Positions 17,956 to 26,355 of a DNA stretch of 64,000 nt are shown here, piece after piece. The stretch spans positions 4,488 through 68,487 of the forward strand of contig JBLNBW010000107.1 of assembly GCA_050260255.1 (NCBI GenBank), given 5' to 3'. The stretch comes from JAQGMV01 sp050260255 (GTDB taxonomy: Bacteria > Pseudomonadota > Gammaproteobacteria > Burkholderiales > SG8-41). Below the pieces are notes generated by a model. The model saw only the letters and a list, made by a program, of their open reading frames with translations, was not told the DNA's origin and did no database searches. Numbering within the stretch: the first letter of the stretch is position 1; each line of letters starts with the position of its first letter. A program made the translations under genes and the position numbers.

Positions 17956-18867
17956 ATGCCTAAAGAACTGCCCGTCTGGCGCTCGCTCATGTATGTGCCC
18001 GTCAACGTCGAAAAATACGTCGACAAGGCCCACACGCGCGGCGCCGATGTCATACAGCTCGACCTCGAAGACAGCGTTCCGCCTGCCGAGAAGGCGAACG
18101 CGCGCAAGCTGGTGGAGAAAGCCGCTGCACGGGTGCGGCGCGGCGGCGCCGACGTCGTCGTGCGCATCAACCAGCCGCTGTCGCTCGCGGTGCGCGACCT
18201 GGAGCATTCCATCTGCCCCGACGTGAACGGCATTGCCTGCACCAAGATCGACAGTGCGTCGCACCTGCGTCTACTCGACGAGCTCGTGACCGAGCTGGAA
18301 GAAAAGCGCGGCATGGCAGTCCGTCACACGAAGTTCATTGCGATGATAGAGACGCCGCAGGCGTTCACCCGCATCGATGAGATTCCGGGCGCAAGCGACC
18401 GCGTGGTGGCGATCAACATCGGCGGCGAGGACTTCGCCCTCAACTGCAACATGCAGCCGACCGGCGAGGCGCTGTTCTATCCCAAGCAACGCATGATCAT
18501 CGCCGCGAATGCCGCCGGCGTGATGCCGCTCGGCTTCATCGACAGCGTCGCGGGCTTCGGCGACTGGGAGGCTTTCCGCAAAATGGTGCGCCGCTCGCGC
18601 GACTTCGGCTTCATGGGCGCGGGCTGCATCCATCCCGGCCAGGTAACGATCGTGAACGAGGAATACACGCCCACCGCGGCCGAAGTGGAGTACGCCCAGC
18701 GCGTCATCGCGCTCGACAAGGAAGCGGCGGCGAGCGGCCGCGGCTCGTTTTCGCTCGACGGCAAGATGATCGATATACCCATCATCGTACGCGCGCAGAA
18801 GCTGATCCGCCGCTTTGAAGCGATCAAGGCGCGCGAAGCGAAGACGCTGGCCGCCGCTGCGCAGTGA
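17956..18867 (+). CDS. CitE-like CoA ester lyase (HpcH/HpaI family)
   Basis: A 303-residue TIM-barrel lyase related to citrate lyase beta subunit, malyl-CoA lyase and citramalyl-CoA lyase. Visible motifs are RSLMYVPVN, DLEDSVPPAEK, the metal-binding Glu in AMIETPQAF and Asp in NIGGEDFALN, plus GAGCIHPGQ near residue 217. It should cleave a 3-hydroxyacyl-CoA thioester to acetyl-CoA and a 2-oxo acid. No citrate lyase alpha or gamma gene is beside it, so it works on free CoA esters. With the MaoC-type hydratase and class III CoA-transferase 8-10 kb downstream it could supply the (S)-citramalyl-CoA lyase step of itaconate breakdown; malyl-CoA is the main alternative. Confidence 0.88.
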   Translation: MPKELPVWRSLMYVPVNVEKYVDKAHTRGADVIQLDLEDSVPPAEKANARKLVEKAAARVRRGGADVVVRINQPLSLAVRDLEHSICPDVNGIACTKIDSASHLRLLDELVTELEEKRGMAVRHTKFIAMIETPQAFTRIDEIPGASDRVVAINIGGEDFALNCNMQPTGEALFYPKQRMIIAANAAGVMPLGFIDSVAGFGDWEAFRKMVRRSRDFGFMGAGCIHPGQVTIVNEEYTPTAAEVEYAQRVIALDKEAAASGRGSFSLDGKMIDIPIIVRAQKLIRRFEAIKAREAKTLAAAAQ

Positions 18868-19089
18868 GGCGGCGGGCGCAAAACCGTTAACCATCCGGGA
18901 CGCGACGCATCGGCTGCTCGGCGCCCATCCCGCCAAGCCCGACACCTTACGCCCCGCGCGCAATGGCTCCGCGCCCACTGAGGACGTTCGCCGCCATGCC
19001 ATTGGTGATAGGCTGCAACCCGACGTCACGGTTCCGCGCGCTCCATTAGGAGTGCCGCTGTGGCATCGAAGCCGATGGAGGAGAAAAGC

Positions 19090-20058
19090 ATGCGTCGCAC
19101 GCTCATCGCTGCACTGTCTGCCCTTGCATGCTGCATCGCTGCGGCGCAGGCGGCCGACACGTCCTATCCCGCACGCCCGATACGCATCATCGTGCAGTTC
19201 ACGCCCGGCACCTCGACCGACATTCTGGCGCGGCTCATCGGCCAGAAGATGAGCGAGGACTGGGGACAGCAGGTCATCGTCGACAACCGCCCCGGGGCCG
19301 GCGCGATTGTGGGCACCGAGCTCGGCGCCAAGGCGAACCCCGACGGCTATACGCTCACCATGGCGGTATCGAGCGCCTTCGGCATCAACCCGACGCTCTA
19401 CAGCAAGCTGCCGTACGACGTGCTGCGCGACTTCGCGCCCATCTCGAATCTCGGCCTTACGCCACAGACCCTGGTCGCGAACCCGTCGGCGTTCAAGACG
19501 GCACAGGAATTCGTCGCGGCCGCGCGCGAGCGACCGGGGCAGATCAACTTCGCGTCCCTCGGCACGGGATCGACCAGCCATCTCACGATGGAAATGTTTC
19601 GCGCGGCGGCGGGCGCGAAGCTCAACCACGTGCCGTTCAAGGGCAGCGCCGACGCGCACACGCAGCTGATCGGCGGCCAGGTGCCGGTGATGTTCGACGC
19701 CATCCCAGCGACACTGCCGCATATGAAGTCGGGCAAGCTCCTGGGCCTGGGCATCGCCACCTTGAAGCGTTCGCCGTATGCGCCCGACCTGCCGACGCTG
19801 CACGAACAAGGCTTCAAGGATTTCGAGGCCGTGGGCTGGATAGGCATCGCGGCGCCAGCGAAGACGCCTGCCGCGATACTCGACAAGCTCAATGCCGAAA
19901 TGAACGCGATACTCAACAAGCCCGACGTGAAGGAGAGGCTCGCCACACTTGCATTCACGCCGGCGGGGGACACGCGCGCGCAATTCACCGCCTACATCAA
20001 GTCCGAGATCGAAAAATGGGGCAAGGCAGTGAAAGACTCCGGCGCGAGAGCCGACTGA
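19090..20058 (+). CDS. Bug-family tripartite tricarboxylate receptor 2
   Basis: Periplasmic receptor with signal peptide MRRTLIAALSALACCIAAA and mature start AADTSYPARPIRIIV. The first ligand loop reads FTPGTSTDILAR, with Thr where most relatives have a second Gly. VDNRPGAGA, PDGYTLTM and HVPFKG follow. The ATG at 19090 is preferred because GGAGGAG precedes it; a GTG at 19060 is the longer alternative. It lies 5 bp before the MmgE/PrpD gene, so receptor and enzyme are one unit. The 222 bp between the CitE-like gene and this start show no gene or clear hairpin. Confidence 0.93.
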   Translation: MRRTLIAALSALACCIAAAQAADTSYPARPIRIIVQFTPGTSTDILARLIGQKMSEDWGQQVIVDNRPGAGAIVGTELGAKANPDGYTLTMAVSSAFGINPTLYSKLPYDVLRDFAPISNLGLTPQTLVANPSAFKTAQEFVAAARERPGQINFASLGTGSTSHLTMEMFRAAAGAKLNHVPFKGSADAHTQLIGGQVPVMFDAIPATLPHMKSGKLLGLGIATLKRSPYAPDLPTLHEQGFKDFEAVGWIGIAAPAKTPAAILDKLNAEMNAILNKPDVKERLATLAFTPAGDTRAQFTAYIKSEIEKWGKAVKDSGARAD

Positions 20059-20063
20059 CAGAT

Positions 20064-21440
20064 ATGAAAGCGAATAAAACGGACCACGCAACGCTTACCG
20101 GAGACTTCGTCGATCGCGTGCGCGAACTGCGCTACGCAACGCTTCCCGCTGCAGCGGTCGACGTGGCGAAACAGGTGACGCTCGACGGTCTCGCCGTCAT
20201 GCTGGCCGGGGCCACCGAGCCGCTCGGTGTCGGCCGCATCAGCATCGAGTACGTCAAGGCGATGGGCGGCGCACCGCAGGCGAGCGTCATCGGCGGCGGC
20301 TTCAAGACGTCGATGCTGGGCGCCGCGTACGCGAACGGGACGATGGCGCACGCGCTCGACTACGACAACACCTGGTATCCGCTCAACCACCCGACCTCGC
20401 CCACGCTGCCGGCGATCCTGGCGATTGCCGAGCATCACGCGCTGTCCGGAGAGCGTGTCATCGAGGCGATCGTCGCCGCGTTCGAAGTGCAAGGCCGCCT
20501 GCGTCTCGCGGCCACCGGCATGGAAACGGGCTCGGGCTTTCACAAGCCCGGCATGACGGGAACGTTCGGGGCCACGGCCGCCGCCGCGCGCCTGCTGGAT
20601 CTCGACCGCGAGCAGACGCTGATGGCCTTCGGCCTCGCCGGCTCGCGCGCGGGCAGCATCGCCATCAACACCGGCACCATGACGAAGTCCTCGCACTCCG
20701 GGCATGCGGCGCGCATGGGCGTGGAATGCGGCGTGCTCGCGAGCATGGGCTGGACCGCCTCCCGCGACGTATTCGGCCGCGGCGGCTTCTTCGACACGTT
20801 CTTTCGCGGCGAAGGCAAGCCGGAACTGCTGCTTCAGAATTTCGCCTCGCCGCTGCGCATGGTGGATCCGGGCGTCGGCTTCAAAAAGCACCCGAGCAAT
20901 TATTTCACTCACCGGCCGATCGATGCCGCGCTTGCGCTGCGCGAGCAGCACGGTCTCGCGCCGCACGACATCGAGCGCGTGCATGTGCTGTTTCCGCGCT
21001 TCGACTACGTGAACCGGCCGGCCCCGCGCACCGGCCTCGACGGCAAGTTCAGCGTGCAATACACCACTGCGGTGGCGTTGCTCGATGGCGAGGTCACGAT
21101 AGACTCGTTCACCAACGAGCGCCGTTTCGCGGCGGATGTCGAAGCGCTGCTGCCGCGCGTGGCGCTCGAAACGGATCCCGCGATACCGAACGACTTCGAT
21201 GCCATGCACACCGTCGTAACGGTGACGCTGCGTGACGATCGGCAGTTCTCGCAGCGCGTCGACAAGCTGTCCGGATGGCTCGGCTCGCCGCTCACGCGCG
21301 AGCAGCGGCTGAAGAAGTTCCACACCTGCGCGCGGCGCGTGCTGTCGCGCGCTGCGGCCGATCGCGTGGTGGAGCTGGTCGAGCGACTCGAAACACTGCG
21401 CGACGTGCGCGCGATCATGGACATCGTCCGCGCCGGCTAA
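20064..21440 (+). CDS. MmgE/PrpD family protein 1
   Basis: A 458-residue member of the MmgE/PrpD fold, which includes 2-methylcitrate dehydratase, cis-aconitate decarboxylase and iminodisuccinate epimerase. Family marks are the N-terminal VTLDGLAVMLAG, ANGTMAHALDYDNTW, the KSSHSGHAARMGVECG segment and LDGKFSVQYTTAVAL. It most likely dehydrates or isomerises a small tricarboxylate or C5-C7 dicarboxylate. It is packed between a Bug receptor (5 bp upstream) and the DRE-TIM gene (13 bp downstream), forming a receptor-enzyme-enzyme-receptor operon. The substrate cannot be assigned; divergence from PrpD is evident from the altered catalytic neighbourhood. Confidence 0.9.
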   Translation: MKANKTDHATLTGDFVDRVRELRYATLPAAAVDVAKQVTLDGLAVMLAGATEPLGVGRISIEYVKAMGGAPQASVIGGGFKTSMLGAAYANGTMAHALDYDNTWYPLNHPTSPTLPAILAIAEHHALSGERVIEAIVAAFEVQGRLRLAATGMETGSGFHKPGMTGTFGATAAAARLLDLDREQTLMAFGLAGSRAGSIAINTGTMTKSSHSGHAARMGVECGVLASMGWTASRDVFGRGGFFDTFFRGEGKPELLLQNFASPLRMVDPGVGFKKHPSNYFTHRPIDAALALREQHGLAPHDIERVHVLFPRFDYVNRPAPRTGLDGKFSVQYTTAVALLDGEVTIDSFTNERRFAADVEALLPRVALETDPAIPNDFDAMHTVVTVTLRDDRQFSQRVDKLSGWLGSPLTREQRLKKFHTCARRVLSRAAADRVVELVERLETLRDVRAIMDIVRAG

Positions 21441-21453
21441 CGGAGGAGCAGCA

Positions 21454-22758
21454 ATGGCGACACAAGAAAAGCACAAGCCCTGGCACCAATCGGGGCGCTG
21501 GCTCGTCAACCCCGCATACTGGGACGACGAAGCGCAGAAGGCGCGCTCGCGTGCGCCGCGCCGCATACGCTTCATCGACTGCACGGTGAGCGAAGGTGAC
21601 GACTGCGTCGGCCATCAGCTCAACTGGAACACGCGGCTCGGCGTCATCGAGCGGCTGGATGCCATCGGCGTGGGCGAGATCACCATGCCGAGCCATGTCA
21701 CCTTCAGCGAGGAACGCGATCTCATCAAGGCATGCCGCCGCATGGGCATCAAGACGCCGCTGGTGGCGAAGGGCCCCGGTGTGGTGGCGCCGCTGTGCGG
21801 CGACTGGAAAGGCATCATCGACCGCCACATCGACCTCGGCACCGAAGTGATCAGCCCGATCTTCAAATGGAGCTACGAGGACACGCTGTCCGACTTCGGC
21901 GGCGCGCTGTCGAAGGAAACGGTGGTCGAGGCGATCGGCGAAAGCATACGCTACATGAAGCGCCAGAACGTGCGCGTCGTGCCGTGGATGGTGGACAGCA
22001 TGAGAAGCCCGATCGATACCGCGTGCCGGTTCTTCAAGGCGATGGCCGATGCCGGGACCGACGGCGTGTACGTGGTCGACAGCCGCGGCAACAGCACCCC
22101 GCTCGCTACGCGCGTGTTCATTTCGCGCATCCGCGAGGCCATCGGCGATCGATGCGACGTGTACGTGCAGCATCACAACGATCTGGGCGTCGCGACGGCA
22201 AATGCCATGGCGGCTGCCGAAGGCGGCGCGAACTGGATAGATGCGTCGGTCATCGGCATCGGCGATCGCGGCGGCTGCGTGGCGCTGGAAGAAGCCGCAG
22301 CGCTGTTCGAGATGTACGGAATAGAGACGGGCATCAAGCTCGAGGCGCTGTACGAGCTGTGCCGCTATGTGCAGCAGGCGTACGGCATCGCGCTGCCACC
22401 GTGGAAGCCCATTGTCGGGGCGAACTGGAACAAGGAAGAAGGCGTCGGTCACCTGGAAGGCAGCGCGAACGCGGAGGCGACGATCGGCATAGCGCCGCAG
22501 GTGGTGGGACGCGAGTTCGAAGCGGTCGTCGGCGCGAAAATACTTTTCGGCCGCGAGCGCAGCAGCGCGCACACCGACGAGCCGGTGTTCCTGCGTAAGC
22601 TCATCGCCGACTGGGGCATGCACGCGAGCGACGAGCAATTTCAGACGATTCTGCTGCGGTCGCGCGCGGCGGTCGCGACGAATTACGGACGCCATTACCT
22701 CACGTTCGACGAATTCCGTTCGATCGCCGAGGGCGTGGTGCTCGCCGGCCGCGGCTAG
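21454..22758 (+). CDS. DRE-TIM metallolyase-like protein with altered active-site motifs
   Basis: A 434-residue TIM barrel resembling HMG-CoA lyase, isopropylmalate synthase and homocitrate synthase. The position of the family motif T-L-R-D-G-E-Q reads TVSEGDD at residues 44-50: the catalytic Arg is Ser46 and the metal-binding Asp is Glu47. The metal motif HxHND reads Q-H-H-N-D at 239-243, so its first His is Gln. The last motif, normally GxGERAGN, reads GIGDRGGC, placing Cys275 at the usual Asn ligand. The fold markers around them are intact (NDLGVATANAMAAAEGGA, VALEEAA). GGAGGAG precedes the ATG. It lies in the operon between MmgE/PrpD and a Bug receptor. It may be a lyase with different chemistry or a metal-free enzyme; I do not assign a reaction. 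Confidence 0.82.
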   Translation: MATQEKHKPWHQSGRWLVNPAYWDDEAQKARSRAPRRIRFIDCTVSEGDDCVGHQLNWNTRLGVIERLDAIGVGEITMPSHVTFSEERDLIKACRRMGIKTPLVAKGPGVVAPLCGDWKGIIDRHIDLGTEVISPIFKWSYEDTLSDFGGALSKETVVEAIGESIRYMKRQNVRVVPWMVDSMRSPIDTACRFFKAMADAGTDGVYVVDSRGNSTPLATRVFISRIREAIGDRCDVYVQHHNDLGVATANAMAAAEGGANWIDASVIGIGDRGGCVALEEAAALFEMYGIETGIKLEALYELCRYVQQAYGIALPPWKPIVGANWNKEEGVGHLEGSANAEATIGIAPQVVGREFEAVVGAKILFGRERSSAHTDEPVFLRKLIADWGMHASDEQFQTILLRSRAAVATNYGRHYLTFDEFRSIAEGVVLAGRG

Positions 22759-22768
22759 GAGACCCGCC

Positions 22769-23734
22769 ATGCGTGCAAGCACAGTACTGGTTGCGATCGC
22801 GCTCAGCGTTGCCTGTCCGGCACAGGCAGCCGACTCCTATCCGTCGCGGCCCATACGGTTCATCATGCCTTACCCGGTGGGCGGCACCATCGACCTGTCC
22901 GGACGCGCCGTCGCGCTCGAGCTGGGCGAGCGTCTCGGCCAGCAGCTCGTCGTCGACAACCGCACCGGTGCCGGCGGCACGCTGGGCGCCGAAATGGGCG
23001 CGCATTCGCCGCCCGACGGTTACACCGTTGTCATGGGCGGCACTGGCACGCTCGCCATCAGCCCGGGGCTCGATCGACGGTTGGGCTACGATCCCGAGAA
23101 GGACTTCGCACCGATCACGCTGCTTGCGACTACGCCTTACGTTCTCGTCGCGCATCCCTCGGTCGCCGCGTCCAATGTGCGCGAGCTCATCGCGCTGGCG
23201 AAGGCCAAGCCGGGCGCGCTCATCTATGCCTCGGGCGGCAGCGGCAGCGCGCCGCATCTCATCGGCGAAGTGTTCAAGAAGAGTGCGGACCTCGACATCC
23301 TCCACGTGCCCTATAAAGGCAGCACGCCGGCCAAGATCGATCTCATGGCCGGCCGGGCGCAGCTGTTCTTCACCGGCATACCGCCCGTCGCCACGGAGAT
23401 ACGTGCCGGCCGGTTGAAAGCGCTCGGCGTAACGAGCGCGCGCCGCACGCCCGCGTTGCCCGACGTGCCGACCATTGCGGAATCCGGCGTGCCGGGCTTC
23501 GACGTGAGTCCGTGGTTCGGCATGCTCGCGCCGGCCCGCACACCGCCCGTAATCGTGAAGCGCCTGCATGACGAGATCGTGGCAATACTGCAGCGGCCCG
23601 CAATGCGCGACCGCTTCGTGCGCGAGGGGGTCGACCCGGTCGGCAATACGCCGTCGGAATTCGCGGCGTTCATACGCATCGAGCGCCAGAAATGGGCGAA
23701 GGCCGTACGCGACTCCGGCGCAAAGGCGGAATGA
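22769..23734 (+). CDS. Bug-family tripartite tricarboxylate receptor 3
   Basis: Periplasmic receptor of 321 residues. The signal peptide ends near CPAQAADS. The ligand loop is PYPVGGTIDLSGR, with Val replacing the usual Pro before GG, followed by VDNRTGAGG, PPDGYTVV and HVPYKGS. It begins 10 bp after the DRE-TIM gene and closes that operon. Beyond it lies a set of 28-bp repeats. Two closely spaced Bug genes flanking one enzyme pair suggest that more than one acid is captured for the same pathway. Confidence 0.93.
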   Translation: MRASTVLVAIALSVACPAQAADSYPSRPIRFIMPYPVGGTIDLSGRAVALELGERLGQQLVVDNRTGAGGTLGAEMGAHSPPDGYTVVMGGTGTLAISPGLDRRLGYDPEKDFAPITLLATTPYVLVAHPSVAASNVRELIALAKAKPGALIYASGGSGSAPHLIGEVFKKSADLDILHVPYKGSTPAKIDLMAGRAQLFFTGIPPVATEIRAGRLKALGVTSARRTPALPDVPTIAESGVPGFDVSPWFGMLAPARTPPVIVKRLHDEIVAILQRPAMRDRFVREGVDPVGNTPSEFAAFIRIERQKWAKAVRDSGAKAE

Positions 23735-23753
23735 AAGAAATTCCCGAAGCTTT

Positions 23754-23934
23754 ACCGCGAAGGACTCGAAGGACGCCAAGGAAAAGCGCAAAGCCGTACC
23801 GCGAAGGACTCGAAGGACGCAAAGGTATCGAAGTTAAAACCAATCGGTTCCTTCGTGCGCCTCGACATTACCCAAGCCGCATCCATCAGCAGCTTTTACT
23901 TTAGATCCTTCGCGTCCTTTGTGCCCTTCGTGGT
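23754..23934. repeat. Three copies of a degenerate 28-bp repeat, two direct and one inverted
   Basis: Copies at 23754-23781 and 23798-23825 differ by a single base. Each begins ACCGCGAAGGACTCGAAGGA and continues with a further AAGG unit. A third, more diverged copy lies inverted at 23907-23934. Each copy is internally built of 8-9-bp units with core CGAAGGA. The set fills the gap between the convergent ends of a Bug gene and ligJ, so each gene reads into the element in the same orientation after its stop codon. The opposed copies could fold as a transcript-end hairpin. Confidence 0.8.
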
Positions 23935-23952
23935 GAAGCTTTTGAACGGTCG

Positions 23953-24975
23953 TCACCGCTTCGCCAGCGCCGCCCCCAGCCGCGGATACACGCGCAGCGC
24001 ATTGCGCTCGAAGATCCGCGCGCGGTCCACATCGCTTAAGTGCGCGGCCGCGTCGATGTAGCGCTTCGTATCGTCGTAGTAATGTCCCGTCTCCGGATCG
24101 ATGCCGCGCACGGCGCCGACCATCTCCGAGGCGAACAGGATGTTGTCCAGCGGTATCACCTTGAGCAGCAAGTCTATACCCGGCTGGTGATAGACGCAGG
24201 TGTCGAAGTACACGTTGTTCAGCAGCAGCTCGTTGAGCGGCGGTCGCCCCATGTCTTGCGCGATGCCGCGATAGCGCCCCCAGTGATACGGCACCGCGCC
24301 GCCGCCATGCGGAATGATGAAGCGCAGCGTCGGAAAATCCTTGAAGAGATCCGACGTCACGAATTGCATGAACGCGGTCGTGTCGGCGTTGAGATAGTGG
24401 GCGCCGGTGAAATGAAAGCACGGATTGCACGAGGCCGAGACGTGCACCATTGCCGGCACGTCGAGCTCCACCATTTTTTCGTACAGCGGATACCACCACC
24501 TGTCGGTGAGCGGCGGATCGGTCCAGTAGCCGCCCGAAGGATCGGGATTCAAGTTGCACCCGACGAAGCCGTACTCCTTCACGCAGCGCTCGAGCTCCGC
24601 TATGCAGTTGTCCGGACGTACTCCCGGGCTTTGCGGGAGCTGGCACACGCCGATGAAATTCTGCGGGTACAGGGTGCAGATGCGGTGGATGAGCTCGTTG
24701 CATACCGCCGACCATTCGGCGCTGGTATCGGCGTCGCCGATGTGGTGACCCATGCCGCCCGCGCGCGGCGAGAAGATCGTAAGGTCCGTGCCGCGCTCGC
24801 GCTGCAGCTTGAGCTGCGCGCCCTCGAGGCTCTGCCGCAGCTCGTCGTCGGAAATCGACAGAGATCCTTTCTTCGGCGCGCGCCCGGCATCTTTCAACGC
24901 GGCGATCTGCGCCTGCCGGAAGTTTTCCAGCGCCTTCGGCGCGGTGGTGTAGTGACCGTGACAATCGATGATCAT
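23953..24975 (-). CDS. ligJ: 4-oxalomesaconate hydratase-type amidohydrolase (LigJ-like)
   Basis: A 340-residue metal-dependent TIM barrel of the amidohydrolase superfamily. It begins MIIDCHGHY, with the HxH metal motif at His6 and His8, and carries ELERCVKEYGFVGCNLNPDP, FIIPHGGGAVPYHWGRYRG and FASEMVGAVRGIDPETGHYY. I recognise these from Sphingobium LigJ, which hydrates 4-oxalomesaconate in protocatechuate/gallate meta-cleavage. The ATG at 24975 is chosen for GGAGAG upstream and the match to LigJ; the frame is open to 25059. No ligA/B/C/I or ligK gene is present here, so the substrate may be another unsaturated tricarboxylate. Confidence 0.82.
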   Translation of the reverse strand: MIIDCHGHYTTAPKALENFRQAQIAALKDAGRAPKKGSLSISDDELRQSLEGAQLKLQRERGTDLTIFSPRAGGMGHHIGDADTSAEWSAVCNELIHRICTLYPQNFIGVCQLPQSPGVRPDNCIAELERCVKEYGFVGCNLNPDPSGGYWTDPPLTDRWWYPLYEKMVELDVPAMVHVSASCNPCFHFTGAHYLNADTTAFMQFVTSDLFKDFPTLRFIIPHGGGAVPYHWGRYRGIAQDMGRPPLNELLLNNVYFDTCVYHQPGIDLLLKVIPLDNILFASEMVGAVRGIDPETGHYYDDTKRYIDAAAHLSDVDRARIFERNALRVYPRLGAALAKR

Positions 24976-25399
24976 GTTGCTGCTCTCCGTGAGGCAACTG
25001 TGCCGGCCGTTCGCCGCGCGCGATGTCGTCGCAAAGCGCGTTTGCGCACCCAGCACCACGGCGTCATGCGTTGCGCTACACGGAGTCTATCGCGACTTCG
25101 AGATGGCGCACGAGCGGCTCGGTATGTGAGTACACGTCCTTCGTGCCTGCCATGTCGAAGGCCCTGAGCGGCCGCTGGACGGCAACTCGCTTCACCGATG
25201 CGCGTGGCGGCGCAACCGCCGCACAGCCCGCGGGCCTCATGCCGTATCGACATGGTGGGCGGCCGCGCATGCCGCGGGTGCTGCGCCGGTGCAAAGTCCG
25301 ATCCGGTCTGACCCATAGGAGAATGGCATTTCTGGGAAAATCGATATGCCTTTGCCGCATATCGTTATATACTCGCGCCTGCGCCCCCGGCGCCGCTCT
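24976..25399. other. Intergenic region between ligJ and the LysR gene
   Basis: This 424-bp divergent gap carries no convincing gene. A minus-strand open stretch ending at 25076 reads plausibly near its end (DMAGTKDVYSHTEPLVRHLE) but has no start signal or recognised domain and may be a decayed remnant. The LysR-proximal end holds a 23-bp palindrome and a TATACT box. Confidence 0.4.
25342..25373 (+). promoter_or_regulatory. Probable LysR operator with overlapping promoter
   Basis: CGATATGC (25342-25349) and GCATATCG (25357-25364) form a perfect palindrome around a 7-nt spacer. A TATACT -10-like box follows at 25368-25373, about 26 bp before the LysR start codon. The spacing suits the T-N11-A type boxes of LysR regulators and negative autoregulation. 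The binding protein is inferred from adjacency. Confidence 0.5.
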
Positions 25400-26314
25400 A
25401 TGGACGTCAAGCAACTCACCTATTTCGTGCGTATCGCGGAGCTCGGCAGCCTCACCGGCGCGGCGACGACGCTTGGCGTATCGCAGCCGGTGTTGAGCCG
25501 GCAGATCGGTCGTCTCGAGCGCGAGCTCGGCAAGCACCTGCTGTATCGCCACGGGCGTGGAGTGCGCCTCACGGACAGCGGCAAGCGACTGCTCGCGCAT
25601 GGCAAAGGCATACTGCATCAGGTCCAGCTCGCGCGGCAGGAGATCGAGGGCCAGCATGCATCGCCCGTCGGCCGGGTGATCGTCGGCCTGCCGCCCAGCC
25701 TCTGCAAGCACGTGGCCGTTCCGCTCGTCGCCGCGTTCCGCCGGCGCTTTCCCCAGGCATCGATCGGGATCGTGGAAGGCATGACGGTCTCCATGCAGGA
25801 ATGGCTCGCGCTCGGCCGACTCGACTGCGCGCTGCTGCACGATCCGTCGCCCATGACGCCGCTCGAGTACACGCATTTATGGGCCGAACAGCTGTGCCTG
25901 GTGAGCCGCGCACGGGCGGCGAAGCTGCCCGCCACCGTGCGGATGAAAGACCTGGTGCACTACCCGCTGATCGTTCCGAGCCGCCCCAACGCGGTTCGCA
26001 ATCTGATCGAGATGGAAGCGGCAGCGCAGGGCATAGCGCTCGACGTGGCGCTCGAAATCGACGCGATTTCGTCGGTCATCGATCTCGTCGCGCGCGGTTA
26101 CGGGCACGCGATACTGTCGCGGATCGCGGTCGAAAGCTGGGCGAAGAACGGCGCGCTGCGCGCGACGTCGATCGTGCGGCCTGCGATCACGAGCCGTGTC
26201 GTGCTTGCGACGAGCCGCGAACGTCCGCTGACGGCGCTCGCGCAAGGCACCCTGGAGCTGATGCACACCGACATCGTGCCCGACGTGCGCCGCATCGTGC
26301 GTGCGCGCGACTGA
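25400..26314 (+). CDS. LysR-family transcriptional regulator
   Basis: A 304-residue LysR regulator. The winged helix-turn-helix is MDVKQLTYFVRIAELGSLTG through SQPVLSRQIGRLERELG (residues 1-48). The effector domain follows from about residue 90, starting VGRVIVGLPPS. Start 25400 is chosen because it begins exactly at the conserved LysR N-terminus; the frame is open from 25346. It is divergent from ligJ and lies 41 bp before the MaoC-type hydratase and CoA-transferase genes, so it probably controls both sides. The inducer is unknown. Confidence 0.93.
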   Translation: MDVKQLTYFVRIAELGSLTGAATTLGVSQPVLSRQIGRLERELGKHLLYRHGRGVRLTDSGKRLLAHGKGILHQVQLARQEIEGQHASPVGRVIVGLPPSLCKHVAVPLVAAFRRRFPQASIGIVEGMTVSMQEWLALGRLDCALLHDPSPMTPLEYTHLWAEQLCLVSRARAAKLPATVRMKDLVHYPLIVPSRPNAVRNLIEMEAAAQGIALDVALEIDAISSVIDLVARGYGHAILSRIAVESWAKNGALRATSIVRPAITSRVVLATSRERPLTALAQGTLELMHTDIVPDVRRIVRARD

Positions 26315-26355
26315 AGCGCGACGTCAACGTTACGCCTACTTGCAAGGAGAACATC

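Noticed and set aside
18271..20091. 606-residue open frame on the minus strand opposite the CitE-like and Bug genes
   Set aside because: It spans two real genes and the gap between them, with shadow-type composition and no motif.
21454..22758. Plain annotation as HMG-CoA lyase or isopropylmalate synthase
   Set aside because: The catalytic Arg and most metal ligands of those enzymes are not present.
23754..23825. Direct 28-bp repeats considered as a CRISPR array
   Set aside because: Only two direct copies with a 16-bp gap, internal octamer structure, and no cas genes.
25076..25250. Protein-like C-terminal stretch on the minus strand (DMAGTKDVYSHTEPLVRHLE)
   Set aside because: No start, ribosome-binding site or domain could be found; kept only as a remark on the intergenic region.
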